The notes: a model not told the origin generated them from the letters alone. DNA of 64,000 nt from Sclerodactyla briareus (GCA_026419785.1 JAODTK010000056.1:143501-207500); one strand, 5' to 3'. Positions 34,680 to 46,870 are shown, counted from the stretch's first letter. Translations and numbers: made by a program.

Positions 34680-35480
34680 ATGATATTATGGATACAAAAA
34701 TGATGAACACAGGTGGTGAGTGCTGAGATGAATACAGATGATGATAAAGGTGATCAGTGCAATATGATGAATACAAAAGATGAAAATAATGGAAAAATAA
34801 TGGAAATTATATGAGGTAATCAGATACGATATATATGATGAATACCCAATGATGAACATAGGTTGATGAATACCAGATGATGAATACAGGTGATCAGTGC
34901 ATATGATGAATACAAAAGATGAAATAATGAAAAATAAATGGAAATATATGAGCGCTAATAGATTACGAATATATATGATGATAAAAATGATGCACAGAAG
35001 GTGATGAATACAGATGATGAATTGCAGATGATGAGTGATATGATGATACAGAAAATGATGAAATAAGAATAAATACATGGACATTGAGGAGGTAATCAGA
35101 GTACAAAGCGTATGATTGAATACAAATAATGAATCCAAGGTGATGAGTGCAGATCGTATGAATATGATGATGAGTGCCGATGATATCAGATGGCGAGTCT
35201 AAAATAAGAAACACATGATCAGTACAGATGATAACTGCGATGATGACACTACCGCAGATGAGTCCGACACGGTCGACTGAATAAAGATGATGAGGGCAGA
35301 TCAGGGAACGTCAGTAGAAGATATGACGTATAGGATCAAAAATGTGAACAAAGATTGAACCCAAGCCAATACAGGTGACGAAGTAGATGAGGAACACAAT
35401 GATGAAGTACAGAACGACTGCCAGATGAGATAGTTAATGAAATATATGGAGATTGAGACTATGAATACAGGTGATGAATC
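34680..35480. repeat. Degenerate GATGAATACA minisatellite
   Basis: Units of about 10-13 bp built on GATGAATACA and GATGATGA recur over 800 bp with scattered larger periodicities. Minus-strand open frames rich in Ser, His and Ile are shadows of this array. Confidence 0.85.
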
Positions 35481-35639
35481 TTGTAATGCATATATTTTTA
35501 GAAATGATAAATGGACGTAACGTTCGGATGAACGGATTAACTGACTAACGGATGAAAGGATCGAATGACGTTTACCCGAAGCTAAGAGATAATATGCTAT
35601 ACAAATCAAAATTACTCTCTCATCTTTAATAAACCCAAG

Positions 35640-35834
35640 GAAACCGATGGTCTTCAAGTGCAACAAACCACCAGTAGTAAACTATGTCCCACGGAGAGAG
35701 CAACAATCTCTGCGACGTTATATTCGGGAACGTGACTCTCTTTGGGGTTGGGGCCTACATGTCATTCCGGACAACAGACGAGCTGATTGTAGTCATCGTG
35801 TTTTTTTTTCGAGGAGAAAATTGGTGTGAACCAG
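35640..35834 (+). CDS. REJ-region exon with good splice sites
   Basis: It follows the acceptor AAACCCAAG and ends at ACCAG/GTGAGC in phase 1. The first part reads TDGLQVQQTTSSKLCPTE. After a two-base change in a GAGAGAG run it is open to the donor: ESNNLCDVIFGNVTLFGVG, then SFRTTDELIVVIV and RGENWCEP. It joins in frame across a 251-bp intron (GTGAGC to CTGCAG) to the next exon at 36086, giving one of the cleanest exon pairs in the window. The Cys residues and strand-rich pattern fit the extracellular REJ-type region. Confidence 0.72.
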
Positions 35835-36085
35835 GTGAGCTGTGACTCTTTTTGATACCATCTCTGGTTGAACCCTGATTTGAAACGGATAATTCATGGT
35901 CATGGTGATTGTATTTTGTTTCTACCAACCACATACAATGAATTGAAATATAATAGATACATTTGGTCGATCTGTGGAGGGGAGTCCAACCAGACACCAA
36001 GATGGGCTTCTCAGAAGGAAGCGCGACCCGTTTTTTTTTTTCGTTTTTTTTTCGTGAATAGAGTCAATGTCATGATCTTCTGCAG

Positions 36086-36388
36086 GCAACAGCGTGAACA
36101 TCGCACCGAATATTCATCAGGGTAAGCGAGGCAGAAGTTTGCCGACCATTTATTAATCGGAGTACCCCGACCTCCATCGAACCTCCAGACGGAATGTCGT
36201 GGCCGGTTAATTTGGGACATCGCCGGCCCGGAGAGAATCAATTACGGCGGGGCTACTACGTGACGGTCGAGCAGAAATTAGTGGAATGGGGGCCGTGAGA
36301 TAAGTACCAAGGGAAGTTGATGTCTCCGGCAGAAGGAGTGCGACCTCGAGTTACGTCTCGCCGGACTACCTGCGAGTGAGTCTTAATG
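36086..36388 (+). CDS. REJ-region exon, phase 1-1
   Basis: The acceptor ATCTTCTGCAG is at 36075-36085 and the donor AATG/GTAAGT at 36388. The 303-bp length is a multiple of three, as a phase-1-1 exon should be. It opens NSVNIAPNIHQG. With frame changes it continues as ADHLLIGVPRPPSNLQ, RGRLIWDIAGPERINYGG, YYVTVEQKLVEWGP and VDVSGRRSATSSYVSPDYL, ending RVSLNG. Several compensating indels are needed. The Trp-rich strands and the 'SSY...L.V.LNG' end suit an REJ module. Strong GC contrast with the flanks supports a real exon. Confidence 0.7.
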
Positions 36389-37313
36389 GTAAGTAAGTGT
36401 AAGTTATAATAGATGTAGGCGATGCTGGGAATAGGAAACTATATGTATAAGTTAAATTGATGATCAAAAATGGAGGAACGCGACACCAGCAGTCACGCCC
36501 GGAATTAGGGGAAAAAAAAGACGGTCGCAACAGTACTCGTTAACGATTTGTAAATAATGAGTTGTATGCACATCGGTGGGCAAGCCCGTCATTGGCTTCA
36601 GCGTGCACCATCGCACCACAACAATAACCATTATATGCACGAAGCTCAATCCGGTATTAACTAAAATAATGACAGTAACACAATCTTTAATTAGCCTTTC
36701 TTCGTGCAGCCGATATACTTGTGTAGGGGGGTGGGGGGTTGGGGTCGATACCCAAGGGAAGTGCGCCCTCATTCATATATTCACCCTCCTGGGCAATGAA
36801 TGCGAATTTTTGGGCCCCTACACAGAAGCTGTTTGCCAAATGTGATGACAGCAGCTGTAAAACGTCTATGAACAAAAAAAACAATATGGGGGTCACTCGG
36901 TCGCGGAGGCGGGGGGTGGAGGCGGTTCAAAAAACCATCTTTTGCGCCATGACGAGAATTACGAAAGTTCTGACTGAGATGCCTATCGGTTCTCTGAAGA
37001 GGTAGGGTCGTCTCGAGGAAAACCAGGCGAATAATAGCAGTGTGGTGTACATGATGTTATGCACACAAATCATAGCACGGTGTATCGGAAACTAATTCTG
37101 CTATGGACATAGCGCTGCGACGATATGCGTCGTTACGTTTTGAGCGAAAGTCGAAAGTCACATTTTTCTTTTCATTTGCATCTTAACAAAAAAAATGCAA
37201 AAAAAAAAAGTGCATTTCATCGAAACATAATATGCGGTAATAGTCCATAGGACCTACTTCCAACTGTGTGATAAACACTAATCGTTGTTTTTTATTCCCA
37301 CCATACTTATCAG
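36389..37313. other. Intron sequence
   Basis: A G-rich run is at about 36726-36742. No exon seen. Confidence 0.4.
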
Positions 37314-37528
37314 ATCAGATAGCGGTTTTGGCCGACCCCGTACTGAGAGTGAACGCTCTAGCACATTGGACATCAGCCAGGAGTACATGTTAGGTAGAGC
37401 TCACCGTTACTAACTCTAGGTGGAGCCAAGACCCGTAGACATTCGATGACCGTCGACGCTGACGTTCAGACCCGTGCTGCTGATCGAACCATCCAACGTT
37501 ATCACGAGAGTGTGAAACTATCGGCAAG
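37314..37528 (+). CDS. REJ-region exon, frameshifted
   Basis: Acceptor CATACTTATCAG and donor GGCAAG/GTAAGG. Entering in phase 1 it reads DQIAVLADPVLRVNALAHW and SARST. One stop codon interrupts it, then VELTVTNSRWSQDP follows in the same frame, and in a further frame PSTLTFRPVLLIEPSNVIT, which reaches the donor in phase 1. An alternative frame near the start (SDSGFGRPRTESERSS) is also open, so the exact path is uncertain. Confidence 0.52.
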
Positions 37529-38082
37529 GTAAGGACCCTGCGCATGAAAGGATAATCCGATAAGGATTGGAGAACAGCAGATATTCGATCGGTGAATATC
37601 GAATCGGTTGATGCGCGGACATTACCTGGGGTATTTAGAGAAGCGAACCCTTGTCTCTTCTTTCTGTAAATCCCGTCAAGTGAATTCTGCTCATGACAAT
37701 TCGTATCCGCAACGTTTAGCAACAATGATTATTTTGTTGATTTGGTTTAGAGAGTAGGAACACGAAGAGTAAAAAGAAGAAGGAATACAACTGGAGATCT
37801 CCCCGAATGAACCCATTTAGGTTTGGATTCCAGAGAATTCGCTCATGGACACCAACACGAGACCTTAGACGGTCTCCTGTATCTTTGACCGGAGGCGAAA
37901 CACCGCCTCGTGAATGAAAGTATCAAAGCAAAGCTGGAGGCAATATATAAATTGACGATGGTTTCCTAAATTCTCTGGTTGGATAGTGTTCATGCCATTA
38001 CCATACCCCTGATCAACTACTGACATTTTTAGGGAATTTCTTCCAAAAACGCGGATTCTTGGCATGCAAAAAATACCTTCAG
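37529..38082. other. Intron sequence
   Basis: Nothing recognised. Confidence 0.4.
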
Positions 38083-38210
38083 ATTGTGTCCGGGGGTGGG
38101 GGTACTTGGATGGCCTGCCCCGACGACGCATGTGTATGCAGCCTTAAAAGCAAATGTGAAGTTAGGCCCTGGGGAGAGCCGCGTTGCACGGTTGCCAACG
38201 TTCCACTCGT
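38083..38210 (+). CDS. Possible Cys-rich exon of the large gene
   Basis: After AAATACCTTCAG one frame is open through GTWMACPDDACVCSLKSKCE and on to PWGEPRCTVANVP. The Cys-rich content and position between REJ-type exons suggest coding. However, no donor is convincing, and the G runs make the entry frame doubtful. Confidence 0.35.
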
Positions 38211-38307
38211 GTTTTGTGACTATTTAGGCATGTTGAAAATATGACAATGTTCGGCCACACCCAAGTGTAGATATCGCAGAACAAAAGCAAGAGGAAAAGC
38301 CTATGAC

Positions 38308-38500
38308 GGACAAGCAAACGCACGCACACAACACACACACACCACAGCACAACCACACACACACCACACACACACATTCGAACGCACACACACACACACA
38401 TTACAACACACAGAAAACAAAAACATACACACAGCACACACACACACACACGCCCACACACGCACGCACGGCGCCCGCCACACACGCACACACAGCAGCG
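38308..38500. repeat. (CA)n-rich simple repeat
   Basis: Interrupted CACACA array about 190 bp long. Open frames on both strands (for example 38301-38666) are simple-sequence artefacts. Confidence 0.95.
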
Positions 38501-38740
38501 CGCGAAGTGCACTTATTGCTAAATCGCTCGGCACCCATGATACACTACGATAGAGTACCCCTAGCATGTAGTTCTCAACCGCCACAATTGTTACTGTAGC
38601 AAACGTGCGATGGCAAACAGCTATAGTGAATATAGTGAAATGGCACCTAACAACAGTAAACTTCATTAGGTCTCTCTTCCGCGAACGATGAGATAAAACA
38701 ACGGTCCAAAATTATGATGAACGATTTCCATTCACTACAG

Positions 38741-38820
38741 GATGTTCGATTTTCTCTATTGGGTGGCACCCCCGCATCGCCTCCCTCCCCCTCCTCCTCT
38801 GTGACCGTCTCTTTGATCAA
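38741..38820 (+). CDS. Possible short REJ-region exon
   Basis: Acceptor CCATTCACTACAG and strong donor CAA/GTGAGT. In one frame it reads DVRFSLLGGTPASPP, then SSSVTVSLI. Another frame is open too. The intron to the next island would be about 180 bp. Accepted on splice sites and composition; the frame is uncertain. Confidence 0.45.
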
Positions 38821-39005
38821 GTGAGTTCCAAGTGTTTCTCTGTTACCTGTGCTAGATCTAGAAAATAATACCACGCCGCTGTAAGTCCAAATAATGTGGA
38901 AGCTAACCACCGAACCTGTTCCCTTGGATCAATATATTTTCTTCAATTTTCTCTGTTCATTGTTAAGGGTGAAGCTGGTCGCACATGTCTTCCTTACAAG
39001 GTTAG

Positions 39006-39129
39006 GAGCAGCAGCTGGGTAGATTCGAGGTGGACGCCACCACGTACAAGTGGACGATAACAATAGGACGAAGTGACCCTAGTAATGCCGAAAGGAGAGA
39101 GCTAACAATTGAACCTCACACACTGCCAG
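39006..39129 (+). CDS. REJ domain exon (clearest family match)
   Basis: It follows TTACAAGGTTAG and ends at CCAG/GTAGCA in phase 1. It is open throughout: EQQLGRFEVDATTYKWTITI, then GRSDPSNAERRELTIEPHTL. The sequence 'strand, Tyr-Lys-Trp-Thr, short Ser/Asp-rich loop, Leu-Thr-Ile-x-Pro-x-Thr-Leu-Pro' is the characteristic core of a receptor-for-egg-jelly module as found in sea-urchin REJ proteins and polycystin-1. This exon is the main basis for naming the gene. An in-frame TAG lies just before 39006, so the exon start is set by that acceptor or by an indel in the preceding few bases. Confidence 0.75.
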
Positions 39130-40689
39130 GTAGCATGGTTATTCGTTATTTTGTGCACCTAGCTTTATAGTCATTTGCAGTTCAATGAAAAAGGGCAACA
39201 CCTTCTAATACTCCTTATAGTATATAACAGTGAAGATGGCGGAAACGATACTATAATTTGTCAATCGCAACTGGGCACTAGATCCCGATAATTCATTGGA
39301 AGGCATTTCACGGTTTATTCCATCCAAAAGTGCTATTTTGTTGGGTGAAATGAAAAAACAATAGAAAACTCCATAGAGACTAAAAGTAATTTGCCATGTC
39401 TCGTGAGTAGGCTATCAGCTAAGGCATGCAGCTTCCGGAAGTTTGTGAGTGTATGACGAGTTTGCAAATCGATTGTCACTAGATTTACTAACATGATTTC
39501 TTTCATGGTTCCTGAGGAGGAAGATATTGTAAAAAGGGCGCCGGTTACCTAAGGGAGCGACGGTCCTTCAAAACCGCTATATTATATATTTATAATAAGT
39601 GATTATGTGAAGAATATGCAAAGGTTACCGAATATCTATGAGTGATCAAATCACAACGACGAAACATCGCTTTCATGATTGGCCATTGGAAAGTTAAATT
39701 GCAACATTGCTTCACCTTTCAATCTGCTGACGAATATTTGCGGGAAGTTGGTAGTTAATGGCTGACGCGATCATTCTTCCAAACGTTCATATGCAGTTGA
39801 CGAGTTATATCGAGTTTGGTGACGATTTGTCCGGAGGTCATTACGATATTGGGCCAGTGCCAGAATATCTATCGCATTCGGCACAATTTGACAATGACAA
39901 TAGAGTGTTACTAGACCTTCCTAAAATGTGTCGGGTGTGCTAAAAATGATATTGCCTTTGTTTTCCGTTGAATGTCTTGAGTGATTCTCAACTACTGACG
40001 CCGACTATTCTCACTGACCCCGTACAAAACATACAATCACGCTTCTTGTTTAATAGTCAAATCATGTTGAAACGCCGGAATACCAAGTGGGGCCACCATA
40101 CTTAAGACATTTTGCAACTTTGTTCGCTGACGCCTTTTCTCAAGCAACTCCGTAAATTATCGGAAGAGCGTCACTAGCCTAATATAACACTAGCCTTGTT
40201 ACACGTTTGTCATGAGAATAAGATAATCTCAAGTCAACTTTCGTCTCAATACCTATATGTATGAAAAGGAAGCCCATTGACACGTCTTCATGTGATTTAG
40301 TTTTGTAAGAATTCGCAGTGAAAGTCTCAGTAAACAATCTCACTTTACTTGGAAGTGGTTCGACTCAGCGGTTCACTAGCACACTACTTCACAAGCTGCA
40401 CTGCCATTGTCTAGCCTGGCATGCAATGGCGCATTTTGGCCCGATAGCCGGAAGGTCAATCCTATGTTATGACTTTATGCACAGCACGGCACCACTAATG
40501 GGTGATCCGCGATGTTTGTGCTGCTGTCACTCAGAATATGACACGGGCGATCCATTTCGGGCTGATTTTTGCTGTGGTTCAGGATTTCTTCGTCCAATTG
40601 GAGAACCTGTTGCTATTGCATAGCTGATCCCCCCCCCCCCCTAAATGCTCTCGATAATACTGCAGTTTTCCACTCTCTGCATGCAAAAG
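39130..40689. other. Intron sequence
   Basis: No exon is supported. The open frames at 39758-39943 and 40318-40623 lack splice context and family resemblance. A C run is at about 40629-40642. Confidence 0.4.
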
Positions 40690-41330
40690 GAGCCCTTGTA
40701 GGTCCCCTCTACCGATAATATATCCCCACTTCGGGGATGTCTGGTTTTGGTAGCGCGTCCTCGGCCGTCGCCGCGTCCGTGTAATTTTCGTGTTAGGGCA
40801 TAACTCTCCAACGCAATTTCCGATTGACACGAAACTATGCATACATGTTCGCCCTTACGAATATATCGGATGAGTTCGAATGTTGGGCGTCGCAGCAACC
40901 ACTCTGGCGGCGGCCATCTTGGATTTCAACGCAATTGAGTTGATAGAGTTTGTACATAAGCCCCCAGTGCCTTGTCGGCTCCATATGAAACTCGCACACA
41001 TGACTTCGTCCCCCCCCTTTTGATGAATATCTTGAATGGCACGAAAGTGGCGAAAATCATTTTTCGCGCCGAATTTGACATGTGCTTTTTTTCAAACTTC
41101 GCAGACATGATCACGTAATGATGACCATTTTGAATGGGTGACCATGGACGTCGCCGGACCGCTCTGACAGCGGATATTTTGGATTTTTTTTGCTGACACG
41201 GAGTTTTTGGCTAATCTGCGCGTTTTGAAACATGGCGATCATTTTGTAGATAACTTTTGTTTTCGCCCATACGAACCCACCTGGTGGCCATTTTGATTTT
41301 TCGAAAAAATATAAAATATTTAAATTTGAA
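40690..41330. repeat. Dispersed repeat with GCCGTCGCCG and GGCGGCCATCTTGGA phrases
   Basis: It contains 'ttagggcataactctccaac', 'cgattgacacgaaactatgc' and repeated 'tggcggcggccatcttgga' or 'gtggccattttg' phrases. A similar phrase set occurs at 60390-60760 and partly at 48840-49260. No frame is coding. Confidence 0.5.
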
Positions 41331-42600
41331 CATTTGCATATTTTGGAGCATGGTGTTTGCATCGCAACCAACCTCCCACTTCCCTGGGCAATAAATCCCC
41401 TTCTGATAAAAATAAAAAAACAAAAAAACAAAAACATAAAAAAACCAAGGCGTACAATGTCACCTCTGTTGATCGAAGGTGGATTACGCGTCGGCAATTT
41501 TCCCGCAGGCGATGCCTAGTTCAGTAATAAGTTCACTCAGCGCACCCTCACAATTCCGCACTAAGCTTTCTGCTCGATCTGTAGCCTGCGAGCCACCGGC
41601 CGAAGCAGTTATAGAACACCCGGTATTATTATTAGTGTATTGTTATTCGCCGAGGCAAATGTAGATTTTCCCTCCGCCCCTCCAAAATCCCCTATATAAC
41701 GCAGCCACATACGGTTTTTCCTGAAGTTTGTTCCTAAGATGTGTTGTTCCGAGTGAACTCGATTTTTTGTAACAAAGAACTCCTGCAACAGGTGAAGTAT
41801 GGGAAATGTGTTTGAGAAATGAGTTTGTTTTCCATCACTGTTAACCTATACCCGAGGAAACTTCCGCGTTCGACGTCCCTGTAAACCACTACCTCATAGA
41901 TTGTAAGGCTACAACTGAATGTGTTACTTTATGGCTCCAAACGGGGACTTCCTTAGCGAGCCATCCACTAGTCCGCAGCACAGGCGCGCGCAGGCACGGC
42001 GGTCCGCAGAAACGAGAACTTAGGAATACAAAAGGCCTATCCACTGGTCCGCAGGCACAGCTCATCTGCAGATTGCTGCGCCGGGAATCAATCGGAAAGC
42101 AATTCCTACTGCTGACTGCGCAAGCCCTGCGGATGGGTCCATGGGGCGCCAATGGCAATTCGTACCATCTGGGCAGCGTAGTTATGTCACTTACAGGGAC
42201 AGCGCCATGATTCTCAAAACGGAAGGGGGGGGGGAGGACAAGTTTCCAGACGGGGACCCCGCAGCAAGTTGCACCTCGCCCCCCAGTAGCGTAGACAGTG
42301 GGGAAGCTGGCTACGAACCTGCCTTGCTCTACCTCACCTCACATTCTACATCCCACATGTTCATTTTTTGTATTTTCAATATCCTTCGTTTTCTTACTTC
42401 TTCCTCTCTTCGTGCTTTGCTCCCCGACGATCCTTCACTTTGCTCCCCGACGCGGGTTGTTTATGGAGGGGAGTGGGGGGGGGGGTGACATTGGGACCCT
42501 GGTTCAACGTCTTGGTTACTAAGGATGACAGGATATTCCGCGGGAATTGAGCTACTTATAGGGCCTACAGTATCGAAATATCGTATATGTCAAGATACCT
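41331..42600. other. Intron sequence with a duplicated 23-bp phrase
   Basis: A phrase beginning 'atccactRgtccgcag' occurs at about 41965 and again at about 42038. A pyrimidine-rich block with CCCCGACG repeats is near 42420-42455. No exon seen. Confidence 0.4.
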
Positions 42601-42606
42601 TCATCC

Positions 42607-42770
42607 AGAGTGGCTGTATAATTGTAGAGCTCGGCACTCTACCCGGGGGTTCGAATCCGGTGGGTCATCATATAAAAATGGTACAGGGTGCCTTATTGCT
42701 GGTCGCAGCACAAGGGATAGGAGCAGGGACACACGGGGGGTAGGCAATTGCAAGTGCCGGCTGATGGTGT
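42607..42770 (+). mobile_element. tRNA-derived SINE
   Basis: The head AGAGTGGCTGTATAATTGTA followed by GAGC gives a box A-like element, and GGGGGTTCGAATCC gives box B, at tRNA spacing. A body of about 100 bp follows. Confidence 0.7.
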
Positions 42771-43879
42771 GATTATCCCACCCCGCAGTAAGGTACCGGT
42801 GGTGGCGCCTTGTTCCGCGTATCGTAAACCGTGAACGGCTTACTGCATGGCCAAAACTCAGTGGGGAGCAAACGAACAGGGAATGAGTTGGCAGCCAAAC
42901 GAGAAGAAAGTGATGTATTGATCCAGCTTAATAGTAGCAAGGTGCCTGGTAACGGCAGCCGTATAATTCTCGATTCTCGGAATCCAGGAGTGATATCGTG
43001 TGGCAAGGCATACAATCACGGCCCGGAAGCGGAGACTTTATGACAACTATATTGCTGCAAGCTGTAATTAGGTGCAGGATCCAGGTCTGCACCCTTGCTG
43101 AGCCTGAATATGCTGCATCTACTGTGACTCGGCAAGTTATCCATAAACAAGGATCCATTAGTACTGTAAACATACGTTTAATCTTATATCCACACATGGA
43201 AATGTGAGAGAACTGAATCTGTAACACAAGAAAATGCCGAGGACGAGATCAAAACATATGAGCCGCCCTGGTGCATGCGGGAAAACTAGAATTGTGGGGG
43301 AAAAAGTCATTCTCAAGTTCTGGTTGAAACTAGTTCCCGGCCGTAGTTCCTGCGGATTTGCCGGCAGGGTGCTGAGGATGAGTCGATGGCGACATTCGCG
43401 ACGGTCCTGCGAGTGCGCTGCCGCTGCGACTAGTGGATGGCTAGCTTTATATTGTTCGTTTTTTGTTCTTTGCGCTATGTACTGAACAGTTATGGTATCA
43501 TTATCCTCGATGGTCAGCCGTACTAAGTAACTTGCAAGTAGAGAGCACATGTTTTGTTTGTTATTGTTTAGTTGTTTGAACAGATTGAGGAGGAGAGGGT
43601 GTGTCATGGAACTGTCTCTCCCACATATCTTAATAGGGTTTCGGGGGAGAGGAGGGGGGTAAATTAGTGTAAACTTCAATATGTGATTAACAAGTCGGAA
43701 AGGATAGGCCTACATCGGAAACTCCAGCAAGAGAGACAAGGTCAAAGCAGAAATACGGAAATAATGAGACATGGTTGGAAATATATATCTCTAGTGGCGC
43801 TTGACTCGGAACGATTTTTAACGATATATTGTCTCAAGGATTCAAAGCAGTGATTACAGTCCATCCGATCTCCCCGCAG
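42771..43879. other. Intron sequence
   Basis: It includes a long minus-strand open frame (43158-43679), but there is no splice context or recognisable domain. Nothing else supported. Confidence 0.4.
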
Positions 43880-44279
43880 GACTAGCGCGGGTCCACGTTC
43901 CTATTAACTCAGACATTCCATAATTCCAAACCCGCAGCGGGAACGTACGACGGCGGCGGTGACTGTCACAGTGAATTCGACCAAGGGCAGGAGAGCCAAG
44001 GGTCCAATTAAAAATTACATCCTCCTGACAACTTGTGACGTCACAGCTGGGTGCTTCAGATCTCCGGAGCGAGTTAAAGTTTCACCATCGGGCCCAGTGA
44101 TGAAATCGTCCTGAGGACGGGTCGTCGTCTTACGGGCCCGGACGCACCAGAGGGCGAGATAATTGGAAAACACGTTCAGCTTCCAGTGGACCTGTCCGAT
44201 GTTGTTGGAAGTTCAGTAATTATAGCGACCGCCAAAGCTTGGTCGAAGCTAGGAAGCGCTACGGCCCGCGCATGGGTTG
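43880..44279 (+). CDS. REJ-region exon (end of REJ module)
   Basis: Acceptor ATCTCCCCGCAG and donor GGGTTG/GTCTTC, phase 1 at both ends allowing one extra base (400 bp). It begins LARVHVPINSDIP. After shifts it reads TAAVTVTVNSTKG, NYILLTTCDVTAGCF and SPERVKVSPSGPV, then DEIVLRTGRRL, HVQLPVDLSDV and GSSVIIATAKAWSKLGSAT, ending ARAWVG. The last strand pair ('V.LP...', 'SV.I.A....LG.AT...WV') closes an REJ module. Its donor phase matches the exon at 55259, which starts GNLATAF, although other exons lie between them. Confidence 0.68.
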
Positions 44280-44904
44280 GTCTTCAGAGAGTCAGGAAGT
44301 GTCAAAGCATTGAAGAATATTAATGATAGAGGGGTAATGTGCAGATTATAAACATGTAAAACATGGACGTTTCTCTAGCGGGTTGATTTCTCACAACCAG
44401 CAAGTGACAGTGGGCCTTCATTTCATACATACTTATAACATTCACCATGATGCACGTGACTGTTCTATCACACTGCGATATAGAATAACAGAGCAAAGCG
44501 AAGTTGGAGCGAAATAAATAGCTTCCTTGGGAACAACAAAGAAGGCCAATTCGCCTCGCATTTTCACACTTATGTGAAAGCGAATAAATTTGGTTGATTA
44601 ATGTTATAAGTGTTGCAAGAACGAGACAGACCAAGGTCACGTATGACGGCGCCAGCCCATGGGATACGGACGTCGATATTAAAACTTTGTGGGTATGACA
44701 TTCCATATAATCCATTCGCAGTGATTATCTACATCAATGCCCGCATTGGACAGGATAGGTTTTTGCAACCAGTGGGTCGTTCCATAGGTAAAAAAGTAAT
44801 ACAGCTTACAAGAGCACTTTACGAACATTTACCAACTTGGCCATCATGGAGTGTAAATAATGCCGCACTCCGCAACCGGCATGCGACTATGAAATCCCCA
44901 AAAC
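44280..44904. other. Intron sequence
   Basis: No exon supported. Confidence 0.4.
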
Positions 44905-45791
44905 TAGGGCCAGGATAATAGTCTTGTTCAAGACGTCGGGACCTGCGACTCAATTTTATGACATCCTCACATAGATTTATTAGTTATATGGCCCTCGATC
45001 AGTACGGTCCTAGATAGTTTCGACACGGACGTCTTGTAGGACTGTTCGGGCAGGTATCTAATGCATGTACATTGCTGTTAAACGGAGAAATATATCATGA
45101 ATCACGTACGCCTACCAGCCTAACGACTAGGCATCGCCGATTTCCATGCACCTTGTACTGCCAAGCCAAACGTAAAAGAAAAATTATCCATTTTTCAGGG
45201 CCTAAATGCTACAAACATAATTCAGCCAACACGAAAATCGTTTGTCCATTAGTAATTAGCGGCAAAAATGATTTTTCTCACATTTCCCACTCGGCTGAGA
45301 ACTTTCGCTGCAAAACATTAAACAGCTTAGAAAGCTTCACATCTGACCGTCTTCTACAACTCACTAGGTTATTTCCCAAAACGTTACTATTATGTTGACA
45401 TTCTTGTCTAATGAAATATTCAAAATAATTAAAACAGTAAATAATTGCACACTTTTCAGACGGTGATGAATGTTTCGCTCCAATCTTTAAAGTTAATAAT
45501 TGGAGAGAAATATATAAATTCAGTAGGTATTCTAATAAAGTTCTTCACAGAAGCTAAGCAGCAACCCACAGTCTACGACGAGAAGGTCAGCTACTGAATA
45601 TAAACAAACTACTCGAACGTGGCGTGATTGGCTTCTTTGAAGTGTAAAAAAGACGTATAAACTGAAATAGTTACCAGACGTAGCTATTGCCTATTACCGT
45701 GATATATTACGATAGCGGAAGCACAACTATGTAGGTCTAATACACGACGTTAAGAGTGCCAGTACGTCTAACCAAGACTTAGGGCCAGATT
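44905..45791. mobile_element. Second copy of the non-autonomous DNA transposon
   Basis: The element spans 44920 (AGTCTTG) to 45779 (CAAGACT) and aligns with 6966-7789, including the inner blocks 'cggacgtcttgtaggactgtt' and 'ttagtaatNagcggc'. The flanking duplicate is imperfect: TAGGGCCAGGAT before and TAGGGCCAGAT after. Confidence 0.78.
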
Positions 45792-46870
45792 CCATATGTG
45801 CGAACGCGGCATGTAGCCGATATGTGCAGATATATATCAGTCCCAACATGAGAAATGTCTAAAAAGCTGCAGTTTGGGACAACTTTCGTTGTTTGGGCAA
45901 AGATATAATAAGATGCTTGTATAGGACTCTTCTTCACGAAGCCGTTTTACCTTCCATATTCATTGGATAGAATATTATGATCTTCTCACCATAAAGCCCA
46001 ATTCTTCTAAAAATAAAATAAAAACTCTCGCGAAACTTATATTGTGACCATTGCAACCCCACACCGCATCGGAATCTATGACATCTTTGTTGAGGCGTCC
46101 TCGAGCGGTTCGCAAAGCTTGTCATGGTCAAGTTGTTACCAATCATGTGCACAAATCTGTCGGAAAGAGTGTTCTACAGACATAGTTCCTGGGCGAAAAC
46201 GAAAGCGTGTGAATGAGCCGAATATAGCAGCATTATTCGCTCATTTTTTGACCGCTAGAAAATCTGGCGGTCGGTCTCCAAACTCAGTTGTGTGCGATGT
46301 TACCATTTCTTTCTCATTTCTCATTTCCTTTCATACGATTAACAAGGGGGAAGCGGTGATGATAGCTTGCATGGAACATGTCGACTTTAGAATACCCCAC
46401 TCGTCGCTCGATCTGGTCGTTATACATAACCTTGTCGGAGCCAAGGACCCAAACAGCGCCGGCGCGTGAATTGATCGTGGAGTCCGACTCGGTTCCAATC
46501 GTAAGTTACTCTCAAGGATGAGATCGGGTCATTCATTTCCTCTCAATCATGGAATATCCGCCCCGTTTACAATATTTTGTTTCAACTGATTCGTCCTTAC
46601 ATGGGGAGGTGAGGATGCGAAAATGTTCAGTACTTTTTGTTTCATATATTTCTCTTTATTGTTAGGAGTTCCAACTTGGACGTTTCTTGATTTCTAGATA
46701 GAACTCCTCTACTACAGAAATGATACAACGATGTTTGCATTAATGGTTCTTGATGGGAAAATGTAATACATAAAACCATAAAGAACGAGAGCTAGGCAAC
46801 TCATGGAAATACCAACCGAGTCGATCAGTCGAACCCAATCATTGACATGATTGATTTGAGTTGATTAGAT
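45792..46870. other. Intron sequence with a 141-codon open frame at 46044-46469
   Basis: The frame starts at GTG rather than ATG and is followed by a donor-like CGTAAGT at 46500 in another frame. It contains a Cys-rich stretch (CYQSCAQICRKECS) and a basic run. No family is recognised and no acceptor is convincing, so it is recorded but not called as a gene. Confidence 0.3.

Noticed and set aside
34686..35214. 150-codon minus-strand frame rich in Ser, Ile and His
   Set aside because: Shadow of the GATGAATACA array.
37394..37419. A 26-bp intron between two open parts of the 37.3-37.5 kb exon
   Set aside because: Too short for a spliceosomal intron; a continuous exon with indels is more likely.
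38162..38666. Cys/Val-rich and Thr/His-rich frames
   Set aside because: Produced by the CA/GT simple repeat.
43158..43679. 173-codon minus-strand open frame
   Set aside because: No recognisable domain, opposite strand to all supported exons and no splice or start context; likely chance.
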